A stretch of 64,000 bases of DNA from Apiospora phragmitis. Lineage: Eukaryota; Ascomycota; Sordariomycetes; Amphisphaeriales; Apiosporaceae. The notes under the pieces are model-generated. The model was not told where the DNA came from and did no database searches. It saw only the letters and a list, made by a program, of their open reading frames with translations. Positions 12,116-25,200 of this stretch are shown here, in pieces (the stretch's first letter is position 1; each line of letters begins with the position of its first letter). The stretch covers positions 992,001-1,056,000 of the forward strand of contig JAQQWL010000007.1 of assembly GCA_038363925.1 (NCBI GenBank), written 5' to 3'. The position numbers and the translations under genes were made by a program.

Positions 12116-14599
12116 ATGAGGGGTTCTAGAGCTGCCCTCAGCCTGGCCGACAGCGGGCTGCTAACTTCCAAATGCAGCGCCCGCTTTATGGGCATTGCGT
12201 CCCAAGCTTCCACAGGAACCCCCCAGATGCAATGGAGACAAGCCCCATTGCAGATCCAAGGTCGCCGATACTTCAATGTCTCGAGGCCTAGGTTGGCTGT
12301 CAGCGGAAACGTCGCTGCCGCCGCCTCGGCCGCCCTGAAGAAGGCGTCCGAGGAGGCTGCCTCCCTCACCCCCGAAGGCGTCTTCGCCAAGATGAGCCCC
12401 GACGAGAAGAAGCGACTGTCCAAGGTGCGAAACATTGGTATCGCCGCCCACATCGACAGCGGAAAGACGACCGTGACCGAGCGAGTCCTCTTCTACACCG
12501 GACGAATCAAGGCCATCCACGAAGTTCGAGGCAAGGACGGCGCCGGCGCCAAGATGGACTCCATGGATCTCGAGCGAGAGAAGGGTATCACCATTCAGTC
12601 CGCCGCAACTTTCTGCGACTGGAAGAAGACGGAGGACGGAAAGAAAGAGACGTACCACATCAACTTGATCGACACCCCCGGCCATATCGATTTCACCATC
12701 GAAGTCGAGCGAGCGCTGCGTGTGCTGGACGGAGCTGTCATGATCCTGTGCGCCGTTAGTGGTTGCCAGTCGCAGACAATCACTGTCGATCGTCAGATGA
12801 AGCGATACAACGTTCCCAGAATCAGTTTCGTCAACAAGATGGACCGTATGGGAGCCAACCCGTGGAAGGCCGTCGAACAGATCAACACCAAGCTAAAGGT
12901 CCCTGCCGCCGCCATCCAGGTCCCCATTGGCGCCGAAGATCAGTTCAAGGGTGTGGTCGATCTGATCGAGATGAAGGCCATCTACAGCGAGGGCCCGAAG
13001 GGTGTCAATGTCAGAGTCAGCGACGAGATCCCCGCCGAGGTCAAGGCATTGGCCGAGGAGAAACGGCAAACGCTCATTGAGAAGCTCGCTGATGTCGACG
13101 ACGAGATGGCTGAGATCTTCTTGGAGGAAAAGACCCCAACAAACCTGCAAATCAAAGGCGCCATCCGCCGAGCCACGATCGCCCGTAAATTCACTCCAGT
13201 TATGATGGGCTCCGCTTTGGCAGACAAGGCTGTCCAGCCTATGCTGGACGCTGTCTGTGACTACCTGCCTATGCCTGCCGATGTCGAGAACGTTGCTCTG
13301 GATCGTTCCAAGGGCGAAGCCCAGACCAAGCTGGTGCCGTACAACTCCTTACCGTTTGTCGGACTGGCCTTCAAGCTGGAAGAGAACAACTACGGCCAAC
13401 TTACATATATCCGAGTCTACCAAGGTACTCTGAGGAAAGGTACTTACTTGTTTAACTCTCGAAACGACAAGAAGGTGCGCATTCCTCGTATTGTGCGTAT
13501 GCACTCCAACGAGATGGAGGATGTGAGCGAGGTTGGCGCTGGTGAGATCTGTGCCGTCTTTGGAGTAGAGTGTGCCTCAGGAGATACATTCACTGATGGT
13601 AACCTCCCCTACACCATGTCGTCCATGTTCGTGCCGGACGCTGTCATGTCGCTGTCTATCAAACCCAAGAAGAGCACCGATGCCGACAACTTCTCCAAGG
13701 CCATGAACCGTTTCCAACGTGAGGATCCTACTTTCCGACTTCATGTCGACGATGAGAGTGAGGAGACCATCATTTCGGGTATGGGTGAATTGCATCTCGA
13801 GATCTACATCGAGCGTCTTCGCCGTGAGTACAAGGTCGAATGTATCACCGGCCAACCCCGTGTCGCCTACCGTGAGACCATTACTAAGCGGGCCGACTTC
13901 GACTACCTGCTCCGTCGCCAGACCGGTGGTCCTGGTGATTACGCCAGGGTCGGTGGTTGGATTGAGCCCAATCCCGAGAGTGCGGAGGCCAACGTGTTCA
14001 ACAACCAGGTCGTTGGCGGTGTCATTCCCGACAAGTTCATCTCTGCTTGCGGCAAGGGTTTCGAGATTGCCTGTCAGAAGGGTCCTCTTCTCGGCCACAA
14101 GGTCATTGGCGCCATGATGGCGGTCAACGACGGTGCCACCCACGTTACTGACTCCTCCGATTTCGCCTTCTCTCAGGCAGCCCAGTATGCCTTCCGACAT
14201 GTCTTCCCTGAGGCCGGCGGTGTCGTCCTCGAGCCCCTCATGAAGACCAACATCACCGCGCCCAACGAGTTCCAGGGCAACATCCTCATGCTGATGAACA
14301 AGCGCAACGCCACCATCATCGACACCGAGATCGGCAGCGATGACTTCAACCTCATCTGCGACTGCAGCCTGAACGCCATGTTCGGCTTCTCGAGTCAGCT
14401 GCGCGCAGCGACCCAGGGCAAGGGCGAATTCAGCATGGAGTTCAGCCACTATGCCCCCGCGCCTCCGCATCTGCAGTAAGTAAACCCCCAAGTCCAATCT
14501 GCTTATACTCTACCAAATGCAACATACACTAACAATCATTGCAGGAAGGAGCTTGTCGCCAAGTACCAGAAAGAACTCGAGGAGAAGCGAAACAAGTAA
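12116..14599 (+). CDS. MEF1: mitochondrial translation elongation factor G 1
   Basis: Exons 12116-14475 and 14545-14599 (intron with GTAAGT donor, CACTAAC branch, GCAG acceptor) give 804 residues. The first ~70 residues are basic and hydroxylated, typical of a mitochondrial presequence. The GTPase motifs follow: P-loop AHIDSGKT (111-118), the switch region with REKGITI, DTPGH (about 186-190) and NKMDR (about 240-244). The remaining EF-G domains run to the C-terminus, including the GMGELHLEI block and a late [10 protein letters not shown] segment. The protein promotes GTP-dependent translocation on mitochondrial ribosomes. Of the two mitochondrial EF-G paralogues, length and the presence of the full elongation-type sequence favour EF-G1. 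The short second exon adds a charged tail ending KRNK. The frame is intact. Confidence 0.95.
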
Positions 14600-15558
14600 A
14601 CTGTCTATGGGAGGTTGGATGACGAAGACCTTAATGAAGCATATCGAGGGAGTTTTGGGACTTTGGCATTGGCCAGAGTGTACTACTTGCTCATGATGGT
14701 GTAATATTAGCATGTACAGCATTGTGATGACATATTGCCAGCTACATCAGAAAGGTGTAGACATAGAGACGGGACGATGATGATGGACGGATGGAAAAAC
14801 AGGGTCCTTTTCTTCCCAAGGCAGAAATGTATATAATGAGAACTTCGGTTTGGGGCCGCCGAATAACGGTTATGAACGATGGACATACACAACAATCAAA
14901 GAAACTCTTCTCTTTATCCAATCGCATCTTCGAGAACAGCGTAGGTGAACTACCCTCTCGTTCGGCGACTACCATCGCCACTTTAAACCAGGCATATGCA
15001 CCTATAAGCTGTGGCGGAAGCGTAAAGAACAGATTGAGTTTGCCTGCATAACAAAAGAACATATCAGAAGCAGTTCAGCGTTTATATAGTCATGTTCCCC
15101 TCACGTGACCTGTGTCTCGACCCCTTTGACGCACCAACCCCCGGGATAAAAGGTGAGAAAAGGGATAACTGATGGAGTCAACGTACACCGCTCCGAGAGT
15201 GAAGCAGCAGACCAGAACAACCTTCTCGAGCTTCCGCGTTTGTAAGGGGCCAGACGAGGCACATGGGCAAGATCGTAATGACGACATCAGTGACAGTATT
15301 ACTTATGCACGAGGCCAGTTCTCCATTGCCTTGTGCGACTTTCTAAAATTGGTGCCTACCTAAAGCGAGAATAACCTCCCTGACGTACTTGCTTTACGTT
15401 TATGACGGCTCATAGGGAGGCCTTCATTCTTCTGGAAAGTGTGCTGTAGCTGTGCCGCAGCTGTGCCAGGGTTTTACTAAGACGTCTTTTGTTTCCCCAG
15501 GGCCATGCAGAATACCTCGGGACAGTTCTCGGCCTCAAGGATTGACCAATTGGTGTCA
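14600..15558. other. intergenic, no gene seen
   Basis: 3' flank of the EF-G gene. Several short frames on both strands lack coding character. Confidence 0.5.
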
Positions 15559-15747
15559 CTACCTCACAGCCTCGGTCTTGCTATCATAATCGATGGGCCG
15601 GCGCGGAATCCGAGGATGTCTGTCTCGCATTTGATGTAGGAGGTTACCGATCTCGGCCCAGTGATTGTGCTCTTCCTCGTTCTCAGTGTCGTCACGAGAG
15701 GGTGCCGCCTCTCTGATGAGAGAAGCAAAATGCTGGTTTCGATTCAT
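15559..15747 (-). CDS. hypothetical 62-residue protein
   Basis: An ATG-initiated minus-strand frame, starting MNRNQHFASLIREAA, is rich in charged residues (..DDTENEEEHNHWAEIG..) and has protein-like composition throughout. No signal peptide or known motif. It could be a stand-alone small protein or the last exon of a longer minus-strand gene whose upstream part lies around 16.0-16.5 kb. Splice sites linking the two could not be resolved. Confidence 0.35.
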   Translation of the reverse strand: MNRNQHFASLIREAAPSRDDTENEEEHNHWAEIGNLLHQMRDRHPRIPRRPIDYDSKTEAVR

Positions 15748-16031
15748 TGTTACCAAGTGCGATGGGACAGGTTTTTTTGCCGGAAATTTTCTTTTCTTTT
15801 CAAGCAGCCCGGTAGACTCGCAGTGTTTGCATTGGTCTCTTCGTGAGTAAGGGAGAGGAAAGCTTGGGTTTGGAAATACATGTCCTCGCAGGAGAGTCCT
15901 GACGGCACGGGAGGGGATCCTTTCATCTAATAAGGTCACTGCAGCTCGTATCCTACCCTGACAACACGACCGGGGGTCTTAGCTATGGTAGGCTCGCTAG
16001 AGAGTGACAAGGCGGTCATCGATGGTGGGCC

Positions 16032-16420
16032 TTACCAACGACTTTTTGGGTCAAATCGTCGAGACTCAAGGGAGAGGTTGCGTTCGAGTGCCACGACTTC
16101 ACTCAACTCATCAAGCTGCTCGAGCGTGACCTCTTTCCCGGTGGCAAGAGCTTCGTAGGCACCAAGGTCTTCAAGCTTTACCTGACCAAGGGGCGGCCTG
16201 TTGCTGCCGCCTTGCACACAGGATGCGATCGTGCCTCGATATTTTCCCTTTGAGCACACAGCATAACTTGAGCCGCAGTGTTTGTGTAAATAAGTAAGTG
16301 GGTGACTCACGGTGTAGAAGAAAAATACCTGAGGGATTCCAAACAATGATGGCCATTTCCAAAGACCAAAGTGATCACAAATAACCGAAGAAGAGACATA
16401 ACTGATACTTACTGCATTAT
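16032..16420 (-). pseudogene. possible exons of an unresolved minus-strand gene
   Basis: The stretch ..GQVKLEDLGAYEALATGKEV.. followed by ..LDELSEVVALERNLSLESR.. near 16190-16040 has strong coding character and ends at a GTAAGG donor (about 16035). GTAAGT and GTGAGT donors also occur at about 16411 and 16310. No ATG could be connected to it in frame. This may be an internal exon of a gene extending to about 15.56 kb, or a remnant. Function unknown. Confidence 0.25.
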
Positions 16421-16499
16421 CACTTTTGGCAGTCTGGTATGACGAAATGGTTGACACCTTGTTGAACAAATGTTTGAGATTCTTGGAAACAACAGACAC

Positions 16500-17158
16500 A
16501 TCTAGCTCAGAGCGTTATCACATATATATCCTACATTGTATAAAGTCAAGACCCCTAAGCCTGACAGCACCATCCCCAGAGCAATACATAAATTCAAAGT
16601 CAAACAACTTCAATATACAAGGCGGAGATGGGAGCCCTGGGTGATAGCCTAGACGTCAAGGGCTACCTCCCTATAGCCATCGCCACCGTCCCCAAGCTAA
16701 GAGAACAGGATATTCTGACAAAAACCCATTTTTTGGCTCTTTCCCGAGTAACAGGTAGGGACTACAGGCGAGGTGGCACTACACGGAATAGGTACAACAG
16801 TAAGAGGTAGGTAAAACTCGAGTGAGCTTGAGATCGGTTTACACAATGGGGTCCGCAGGATCCTTCTACCTTGTCACCTACTTATCGAGGTGGGAAACGG
16901 TCAGAGATAGGGTTTCCTTACTTTTTGGAAACCTCAGTTGCAACCGAGTTGAATTTAAAGTTTCTCCACATCATATAGATATTTCAGGCAGTAAACTCTG
17001 TCTTTTTCACCAACAACACGTTCTTCTACCACCAGACACAATTTCATACAAAAGTTGAAAAGCGATTCAAACTCGAAGTCTCACGAGCATCCACAACTGT
17101 ATGCTAGCCAATCAAGCTGTCATTTTCCGAATTCAGTGTCACTTAACTAACTGTCTCA
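16500..17158. other. intergenic, no gene seen
   Basis: Short plus-strand frames have no convincing coding character. Confidence 0.4.
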
Positions 17159-17652
17159 ATGCACCAGATGAAAGACACACAAACTACCAACCAGGCTGCC
17201 ACGAGCAGCAACACCGTCCGCGGGCAGGCATGGGTTAACCGCAAGAAGAGCGAGGCAATTGCTCGTCACTTTTTCAAGAAAAGCGCAACAAGAACGCTGG
17301 AGACCATCGACCAACTCAAGCTGTGGGCACTTGTTCAAATACAGCTCGCCTCTTCCATGTAAGTCTTGCTAAACCCCAGCCGCAAGCTCTTCCATCTATC
17401 TCGCTGTGCGACATCTGGCTGACGTTGGTGGTTGCTGGTAGCCAAAATCACCTATGTACCATGGAGCTGGGAGCAGTGTTCCCTTGCGAGATCGAGTCCC
17501 GCAAAGCCGTCAAGTTGGTCTTGGCAGACCGTATGAGCGCGTACGCGGTCCAGGGAGAGGATGAGCCGTTCCCGAAGAACTTGCTGGACATGTTGGAAGC
17601 GATGGATAGGTTGAACTTACTGCATCTTCTGGACACTCGTCTGATCAAATGA
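17159..17652 (+). CDS. hypothetical protein, two exons
   Basis: Exons 17159-17358 and 17442-17652 (83 nt intron, GTAAGT donor, GGCTGAC branch, TAG acceptor) join in phase to 136 residues. The N-terminal half is basic and polar (..VRGQAWVNRKKSEAIARHFF..). The C-terminal half is amphipathic (..LLDMLEAMDRLNLLHLLDTR..), suggesting helices. No signal peptide, membrane segment or recognised domain. The start could be the ATG at 17159 or the next at 17168. Good splice signals support a real gene; function unknown. Confidence 0.45.
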
Positions 17653-18514
17653 GCGGTAACGGGAAGCTTTCGCCGCATTCTAGATCCCGGGCGCGTGGTC
17701 CTGCAGTCACCGACATCACTTTGCGGCCCGGTTCTCTTCCGAAAGATTTAACCCCATCAGTGCCCGTGTGATAATCTCTCCTAGTGCCCAGATGAGGCCG
17801 AAGAACATTATGTAATAGAGGAGGCCGCGTCTCGATAGTGGTTAGAGGTCAGCTCTTGACCTAATGATAAGACTTCATCTGGTGCTTCAGATGCTCGTCT
17901 GTTGTGATATTATTCGCAGGTTAAATTCGACGTCTTGTATCCCAGCTACGAATTAGAAATCTACAAAGCTCGGGCAACTTGGCTATTGATACTCTGATCT
18001 AGGTTTTTGCTATTGACTATACCATCTTATGCCACATCACGAGAATTTCGTCTCATCACTGGCGCTCAAGTTGCATCTGAAAGGAAATGTTCGCGTCTCC
18101 CACACATAAAAGGGGAAAGGAAGAGGTCGATATTGTAGACCTTACTACCAGTGATTAGGCAGGATATCGTTAACTTGTCGAGTTCAAAGGTAGAAATAGA
18201 GTTAAACAATGGCAAACAAAATGCTCATAGGTAGACATCTGTCACTTTAGAGGCGACCCAACTTCTAAACTCGGATGTTCATGGTCTATACTAGTGGACG
18301 GATGTAAGATTTCCCGACGAATACAGAATAGTGTGGGCTCTATTGTGGTTTCGGATCTTGCCGAGCCCCACTCTAATTCAACGACATTTCACACGACTGT
18401 TGAGGGGCTTCTTTCTACTGTAACCCCTGATTACTTCTACACTAAACCCTATCCCTGGCAGTGTCTCACCAGCAAGCCTCCGTACTTTCCAGACGCTCCG
18501 AAGGCGCTCTGAAC
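17653..18514. other. intergenic, no gene seen
   Basis: Mixed composition without coding potential. Confidence 0.5.
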
Positions 18515-21404
18515 ATGGCAAGCGAGGCATCCGATTCTGTGCAGGCTGCGTTGGCTGCGCGCGAACGCGGCAATGCCTTTTACAAATCAGGCGACTTGAT
18601 CCAGGGTGCGTAACGCATACGCCGTACACTTTACAGCTTTTCTGACGGACATGTGCCAGCCGAGTCTGCGTACAACCAGGCAGTACGCCTTGCTCTGACG
18701 GATCCCCGGCCACTGTCCAACGCGTCGGCCGTCAAGTTTGAGATGGGTAATTACATGGGCGCGGCCATCTTTTGCGAGAAGGTCTTGAAACTCTTGCAAA
18801 GTGACCCTGATTCTGATCTCGAGCAGAAGGCTCGCGTGCGCATGGGCAAGGCATATACCCTTGCCCGGAGACCTGCCCAGGCCGCCAAGGCGGTTGGTTC
18901 GCTTCTCGACGCCAGTGAAGAGAAGCGGCAGATTGAGCAGGCGGCACATGCCGTGGAAGCATCGGATCAGCTGTTTCCTGAACCAGCAAGGCATCGGGCT
19001 GCAATCTTGGACAGACTCTCGCGGTTCAAGTTCGCATTGTAAGTACCGTGCTACCGGAACCATGATGGCGGCATGCTCACCCACCGATTCCAGACAAGAC
19101 GAGCCCGAGTACTACTCAGTTGGCCATGATGACCCCGAGCCCGAATTCAATGTCGAGATGGCCAATTCGAAACAAGATGACTACTCCTTTCTCTTTGCGG
19201 GAATTGGAGATGCTCGAAACCTTTTTGCGACGCTGATCACGATCGGCGCGTTGACTGCCTCCAACCCATCTCTTATGTCCAAGAAGTTCCACTTTACTCT
19301 TCTGGACATCAAGCCGGCCGTCTTTGCGCGCGACCTTCTTATGTTCCGTTTACTCCTTGATGCAGCTCAAGAATCGAGTGCGAAGACATTAGAAACGTTG
19401 GTGGCTCTGAGCTACCTGTTCACTGCGTCAACAATGCCGGCATGGGCCTACTCGAGAATACAAACCGCGATTGGCAACCTTTTGGGAGAGCTCGAGGTTG
19501 AGGACTCTCCCATTATGAATAGGGTCTATGTCAGCAACGCAGACCGGAAAATAATCAGTACCCATCTCCAAACCTGGCAAAAGGGACCCCAGGGATGGTA
19601 CAACACTCCAGAGATCCTCGCGCGCGTACAAGGCGATCTTCTTGCCAAAAAGACGAAACGAACCCCCGGACAGAGCCCCGAGGCAGACAACGGGGCGCCT
19701 TCGGGCTGTCAGTCGGGAAGCCCAGACGTTCTCGAATACGAGGACCTTGGTGTGATGCTGCCGCACACACCTCTCATCAAGGAGCACGAAGACCGACTTG
19801 TGGAGCTTCTAAGGGAGTACCGTAAGAAGCGTACCCCCGGCAACAAGCGGAAATTGGACCACTATTTCCAGGAGCAATGGATGCCAAACATGACGCTGAT
19901 CGACTTCGTATGGGAAACGAAACGGGCAGACATCCCAGGCCCGCCCCTGGACTTCACTCCTCACAAGACCGCGTCGCTCCTGTGGGGTAATCTTCCACCT
20001 GGTACCCTCGGCAAGAAAGTGAGCGGTGCCCTGCCACACCTTGAAGGATTCTTCCGCTCTGTGGCCAAAGCTTTGGAAGAATTTCCAGACCATACCACGT
20101 TCGAAATCGTGATTGACGACATGGTCAACTACTTTGAATGTGCGAAACAGGGCTTGCTCAGGAGCGATGGGCACTCCAAATCCACGGCCTCATCCAACTT
20201 CCCTGACACATTTGACCGAATCCACATGAGCAACATCCCCGACTACGTGGGAGGCGCCATGGCCACCTTTCTTCACGCGCTGCCGATATTGCGACCCAAG
20301 AAGACTTCGACAGTGACCTCCAACGTCTTACGCAATACCAGAGTATGGGCCACCCATGACTCGTTCCTCGTCGACAGCCTGCTGCTGGCTGGGCGTGCGA
20401 AGATCGAGAACACTTTCGCGGCTTCCCTCGCACCGGACTGTGCTCAGGTGGAGAGAGCGCTGGATGGGAAGCTTGTGAGTGGCATGGGCGCCATCATGGT
20501 TTTCTCGATGAAGTGGACGCGCCAGTCCACCAAAGCCCTGGAGTGGTCCAAGCTGATGCCGCGCCGCAGTGTGGAACACTGGCTACATGCTCTGTTCTTC
20601 CGGCTGTGCCTGCCCTTCCCGTGGGTGTCCGACTTCGGCAGCCGTGTCTTGCGGCCCCTCAACCTCACGGCCTTGTTCCGGCTTGTCGTGCATCTGTTCA
20701 AGATGGGCTATCCGGCCTCCTGGCTGTCCAACATCCTCAACGATCTTGCCACCGGGGAAATCTCGAGCACAGCGAGGCCGCCGCGAGAGCCAGTGACCGA
20801 CGCAGCCGCGGCGAAGACGCTCCATCCATCTAAGCCCATCTCCATGAGACCCTTTGCCACCGAGTACAGGATGCTGCTGTCTTTATGGCGACGTCTGCTG
20901 CCCTTCGGCCTCCTCCTCCAGGAGGCCGTCGAGAAGCAGCTTCCAGACCCACCCAAGATCCGCCAGTTCCAGGTAAAATTCGTCAACGTCGACCAAGGCT
21001 TCTTTGACTTTGCGCTCCGCGATCCAAGCCTTCCCGACGTTGCGACCATGTCATCGGTGCTGGTGTTCTGGAACCGCACCGTGAACGGCGCGGTGCCCAC
21101 TGGGGTTGAGCTGCGGGAGGCTCTACTCGACGACGAGTCGGTCAAGTCCATGTCCTTCCTCAAGGCCAAGCTCCGGCAGATCGGACGGCCCGAATCGGAG
21201 CACACGGTGCATATGGTCTCGACCGCGCAGTGGAACCGGGAGGCCCGCATGGTTTCTTTCTGGTTCCCGGGAGACGTCGTCGAGGGGATGTTGTCCGGAC
21301 TGGACGACTGGTTCGCTTGCATCTGGAGCACAGGGTCCTGGACGCACACCGCTACTGTTCCCGTTGGGCCGGAGTCGGTCGTGGGCGGCAGTGCTTGGTG
21401 TTGA
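18515..21404 (+). CDS. TPR and DUF4470 domain protein
   Basis: Exons 18515-18605, 18660-19038 and 19094-21404 (introns 54 and 55 nt) give 926 residues. The first ~150 residues form tetratricopeptide-like helices (..ARERGNAFYKSGDLIQ.., ..LSNASAVKFEMGNY..). They are followed by a DUF4470 domain (about 195-300) recognisable by ..DDYSFLFAGIGDARNLFATL.. and ..FTLLDIKPAVFARDL... The family is common in fungi, often associated with MYND zinc fingers and TPRs; no MYND Cys/His cluster is visible here. The large C-terminal region (residues 300-926) is cytosolic-looking with no membrane segments. Function is unknown; TPRs suggest protein-protein binding. The start was chosen at the first ATG giving the complete first TPR helix. 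Confidence 0.85.
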
Positions 21405-22204
21405 TAGATGATGAGGAAGAAAAGCTAGTGTGGAAGTCTTTCACATAGAATACTACGTAAGGCTTGACCATGATCTAGTTGTCCGTCTCTATTTGTAGCA
21501 GTAGGGCTGGATTTTGGGTAGACTTTGGCTGGCGTTGCAGACGAGTCGGACAGTTTCCCCATTGGGGGCAATCCCAAACTTGATTGGTTGGGATATCTAC
21601 TGGCTAAGAGCCGAGGATAAGGGGCACAGAAAAAAGGAATTGTCACATCACATCAAAAGTTCAAATCTTGGTGCATGCAAAGCTCCCTGGGGCGGTACCC
21701 GCGCTTGCAGCGCTATGAAATGGAACCCTGCGGCACAGCGCACCATGATTGACTGCAGTACCCCTGACTCAGTGTTCTATTTTCGTTTGCCGATCGTGAC
21801 CTTTACCAAATTGTCCCATGCGAAACCCCGCGGCCAAACAAAACCACACCCTCCTTTACACCCTATCTCTTCACCTAGATTCGTCTTTAAAACTGCCATT
21901 TTCCCACCTTCTCCAAACCCGATGGCTAGGTAGCCAGTTTTCGTTCAATTAGAAGCAGGAAGCTCAATCCAGAAAACGACATACAGGCAGAGAAAGGCAT
22001 AGCTGATTCCATAACCATCATTATCGTAGGACATAGACAGTGCGAGTGCTTGATTCCTATAGTCATTTATTAGTAAGGAGCCCGCATCGTTCAGCCAACG
22101 GAGGAACAACCACCTCAACACTTACCAGGCACAGAGGGCAAGTCGCTGAAATATGAACTCCGCAGCGGCACGATTTCGACCATTGCCTAAGCAGAGCCTG
22201 TAAC
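21405..22204. other. intergenic between convergent genes
   Basis: No gene. Convergent 3' ends of the DUF4470 gene and the RdRP gene. Confidence 0.5.
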
Positions 22205-25200
22205 CTAGGGCACGCCGGTAGGCGTTCTCTCGAGCGACACCACACCCTGTTCCGTCATTGCCGTCACGAGCTTGTCGACGGTGCTCACAATGTGCGAGTG
22301 CGGAAAGTCGTCCAGGGGCGGCGAGAGGAAACTATCGGTTTCCTTGCCATTCCGAACATTCCGGCCCTTGAGGTACTCGCGGTAAATCTTCGCATATTGC
22401 TCGACGCTGCTGTCAACTGCCTGTTCCATCGATACTAGCAGCTCCAGGTCGCGGGCATCCAGCGGGCCGCCCGGTGCTGTTGGCGGGGGAAATGCGTCGT
22501 TAACCTTGTCAGCCAGCCGCTTGTTGTCCATGACACCATCGATCGATGGCCGTTGCGCCTTTTCTGTTTCAAGTCTCTTCAGAGCGTCCCTCCGCGCCCG
22601 GAATAGCCGACCGAGCAGGTGCTCAGAGGGGTAATACTCGCTGCGGCTATCGTATCGGACCTTGCCGCCCTTCAGTTTTTGCATGAAGTCGTGCTTCGTC
22701 GCGATCCTGAACCGTGGATTGGAAGTGACCTGTTCGAAGTCGACCTTGACACCGGACTTGGCGTAGTCGACGGCCGTGGAGATGTAGGTGGAGAACTCCT
22801 TGACGTCGTCGTTCTTCATGCCCTTCTGGTCCGCCAGGGCGTCGAAGCAGTCGTTGCGCACATACTCGGCAAGAAAGTCGCAAAGCTCGGGGATGTCCCA
22901 CGCCTTTTCCGTGCCGTGGCGCGGCTCACTGCTGTAGTTGGCCCAGTCGACGCATTCGAGCCCGTGGCCCCAGAAATCCATATTGGCCAAGGAGATGATC
23001 TCGAAACGATCGCCGTCGAGATCTCCACCAGAGAGACGGTTCGGAAGCGGAGGCTTGCCGTTTGCTTGGTCCTCCTGGGAGAAGAAAATGACATTGTCCT
23101 GGGATAGCAATGCTTTGCAGATCCCTTCAGCAGTGGCTTCACCATATTGTGTTGTGACACGTTGTCTCATGTCTGTTTCCGTTACGGCGTTAGCCTTCTG
23201 AATGTCGCCAATGTGTATTACCGGGTTACGGTAAACGAGAACCGGACCCTCGATGGTGCTTCCGCCTGCTCGTACGAAAACCTCCTCTGCGCCCAGAAGA
23301 AGATAGTCATCCGTCAAACCCAGTGTGTAGTAGAAATTAGGGATGGGGAACTCGAACGGCCGATTACTCATTCTAAATGTGCAAAGCTCGGAAAGATATT
23401 GCCCTAGGAAGGACGTGGCATAGTCAGGCTATGGTAGGATTCCTCTGGCCTTCATATTGATTACAAATTTGAGCAAGCTGTCCCGGATGCATAGTTCAAC
23501 TCCTGAATCGTTTACAGGCACTCGCAATATCTCTCGCAAAAGGTCGATCGTATTCCCGGTGAGTGAAGAGAGGGTATCAAATGCTTTTTGGAATAGTTCT
23601 TCGATGGCCCAAGTGTTGCAGCCCAAGTCTTCTAAAGCCTTCAAGACGGGCGGGGAGAAAAGACAACCCTGGGGTTCGGCAGCTGTTGAGACTATTCGAA
23701 ACATGATATTACCCGACACTGCTGATACGTCAAACTTGAGCTGTGACTCCCGTAAGACTAGATCGCACTTTTTGTTGGGGAGGGCCTTGAACAAGGCCGA
23801 GGATGCCGTGTGGACGACGCCCTTCACGCCGCCGAATCGGATCTGAAACGCCTGAGAAGGGTGGTACCCTTGCCTTTTGAGAACGGTGTTGATCTTATCG
23901 GCAAGGGACTGGCTGATCATCCCGCATCCATCTGTGTTTGGATATTTGGCACCTTTTGGCTCATCCGGTCTGCATTCCCATTGCGATTTGTCCAGTTCCT
24001 GGATAGGGATAGACGTGATAAAGGCCAGGGAAATGCGCGCACCCCATTTCCAGGGGACCTTCGCGGGACTCTTGGATCTCGGGTCTATTTCGCTCCACGT
24101 CCCAATTTTGTTCCGGATTTCTTCTGCACTAGTTGGGGAAACATTGTCATCTTCTCGATAAAACATAATCATCTTGCGCTTCTTGAGACTGCTAATGATG
24201 TAGCTAAGATACTGAAACTTCTGAGCGCCGAAGAGCACAGGATCGAATAGCGGCGTATCGCCCTTAAGGACTTTCGAGATGTGGCGCTCGATGATCTCGT
24301 CTGGGTTGATCCCTGGCTCCATCCGGAAGGGCTTCCCGTCATTTTCAAGAAACCGCACGCGCAGGAAGCGATCGGCCTGACTGTTGTAGGTCTCTGTGAT
24401 GAAGTTCTGAGGTGGCGCTTGAGGTCCGTGCATCTCAAGGTGGGATGGGAATACCATTGCCGTGAAGATCTTTGGCACTTGGTTGACTTGATCCCATTGG
24501 AACTTGAAGTATGAGCTCTGTGCCATGGCCTTGATAGCTTCACCCGGCGGGACGGGCGGATCTAGGTTCTGTGAGGGAATCCGGGGTTTCCTTGAAGCGC
24601 TGTCGTTGGTGGCATTGTGAAACCGTCGAAGGACTCTACGGCGAGCTGTTTCCATGCTGTGTGCACTCCGTTCCAATAGATCGGCTATCTTTCGAGAAAC
24701 CTCCGCGGATTCAGCGAGAGGGTCCCCAACCGCGGTAATAGAGTCTGTCAACTATTTGACTTGGTCCTCAGAGAAAGGGGATATGTTGCAGTTGTAGAGT
24801 AGTTTGAGCAGTGCAATCTGGATATTGATGGGGTAAACCTTCATAGTGGCCATACTGTTATGTAATTGGCCGGCGAGGATGTCCGTCGTACGGTTCGTCA
24901 TGATGATCTCTGCATCGAGAATTATCAGCTGCTCTTCCTGGCGTTGGGTCAAGCGGGATGCAAAGGACTCGAGCGAGAGTTTCCTATCCGGCCGTGGCTT
25001 ATACTCTACTCTGTATACTCGGCAGAACTATATGGGCCAAGGGATCTTGGAGACCTCGACAGTGTTTTCTGGAAAGCCTGAAGGGTACGGTATGCGTGCT
25101 TCCTGTGCCGTACTATTTGTGGGAAGCACCGTCCTAACCATCCCGGCCCCATCCAATGCTCGCGGGGATAGGTTGGTGCTCAGTGAGTCCGCGAATGTAG

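Noticed and set aside
13577..14497. 306-codon minus-strand frame opposite the EF-G gene
   Set aside because: Antisense shadow of a conserved coding exon.
22619..23107. plus-strand frame over the RdRP catalytic region
   Set aside because: Shadow of the conserved minus-strand domain.
23396..23431. 36 nt GTAATC..ATAG segment that could splice out the fourth RdRP TAG
   Set aside because: Shorter than normal fungal introns, no branch site, and it would delete conserved-looking residues.
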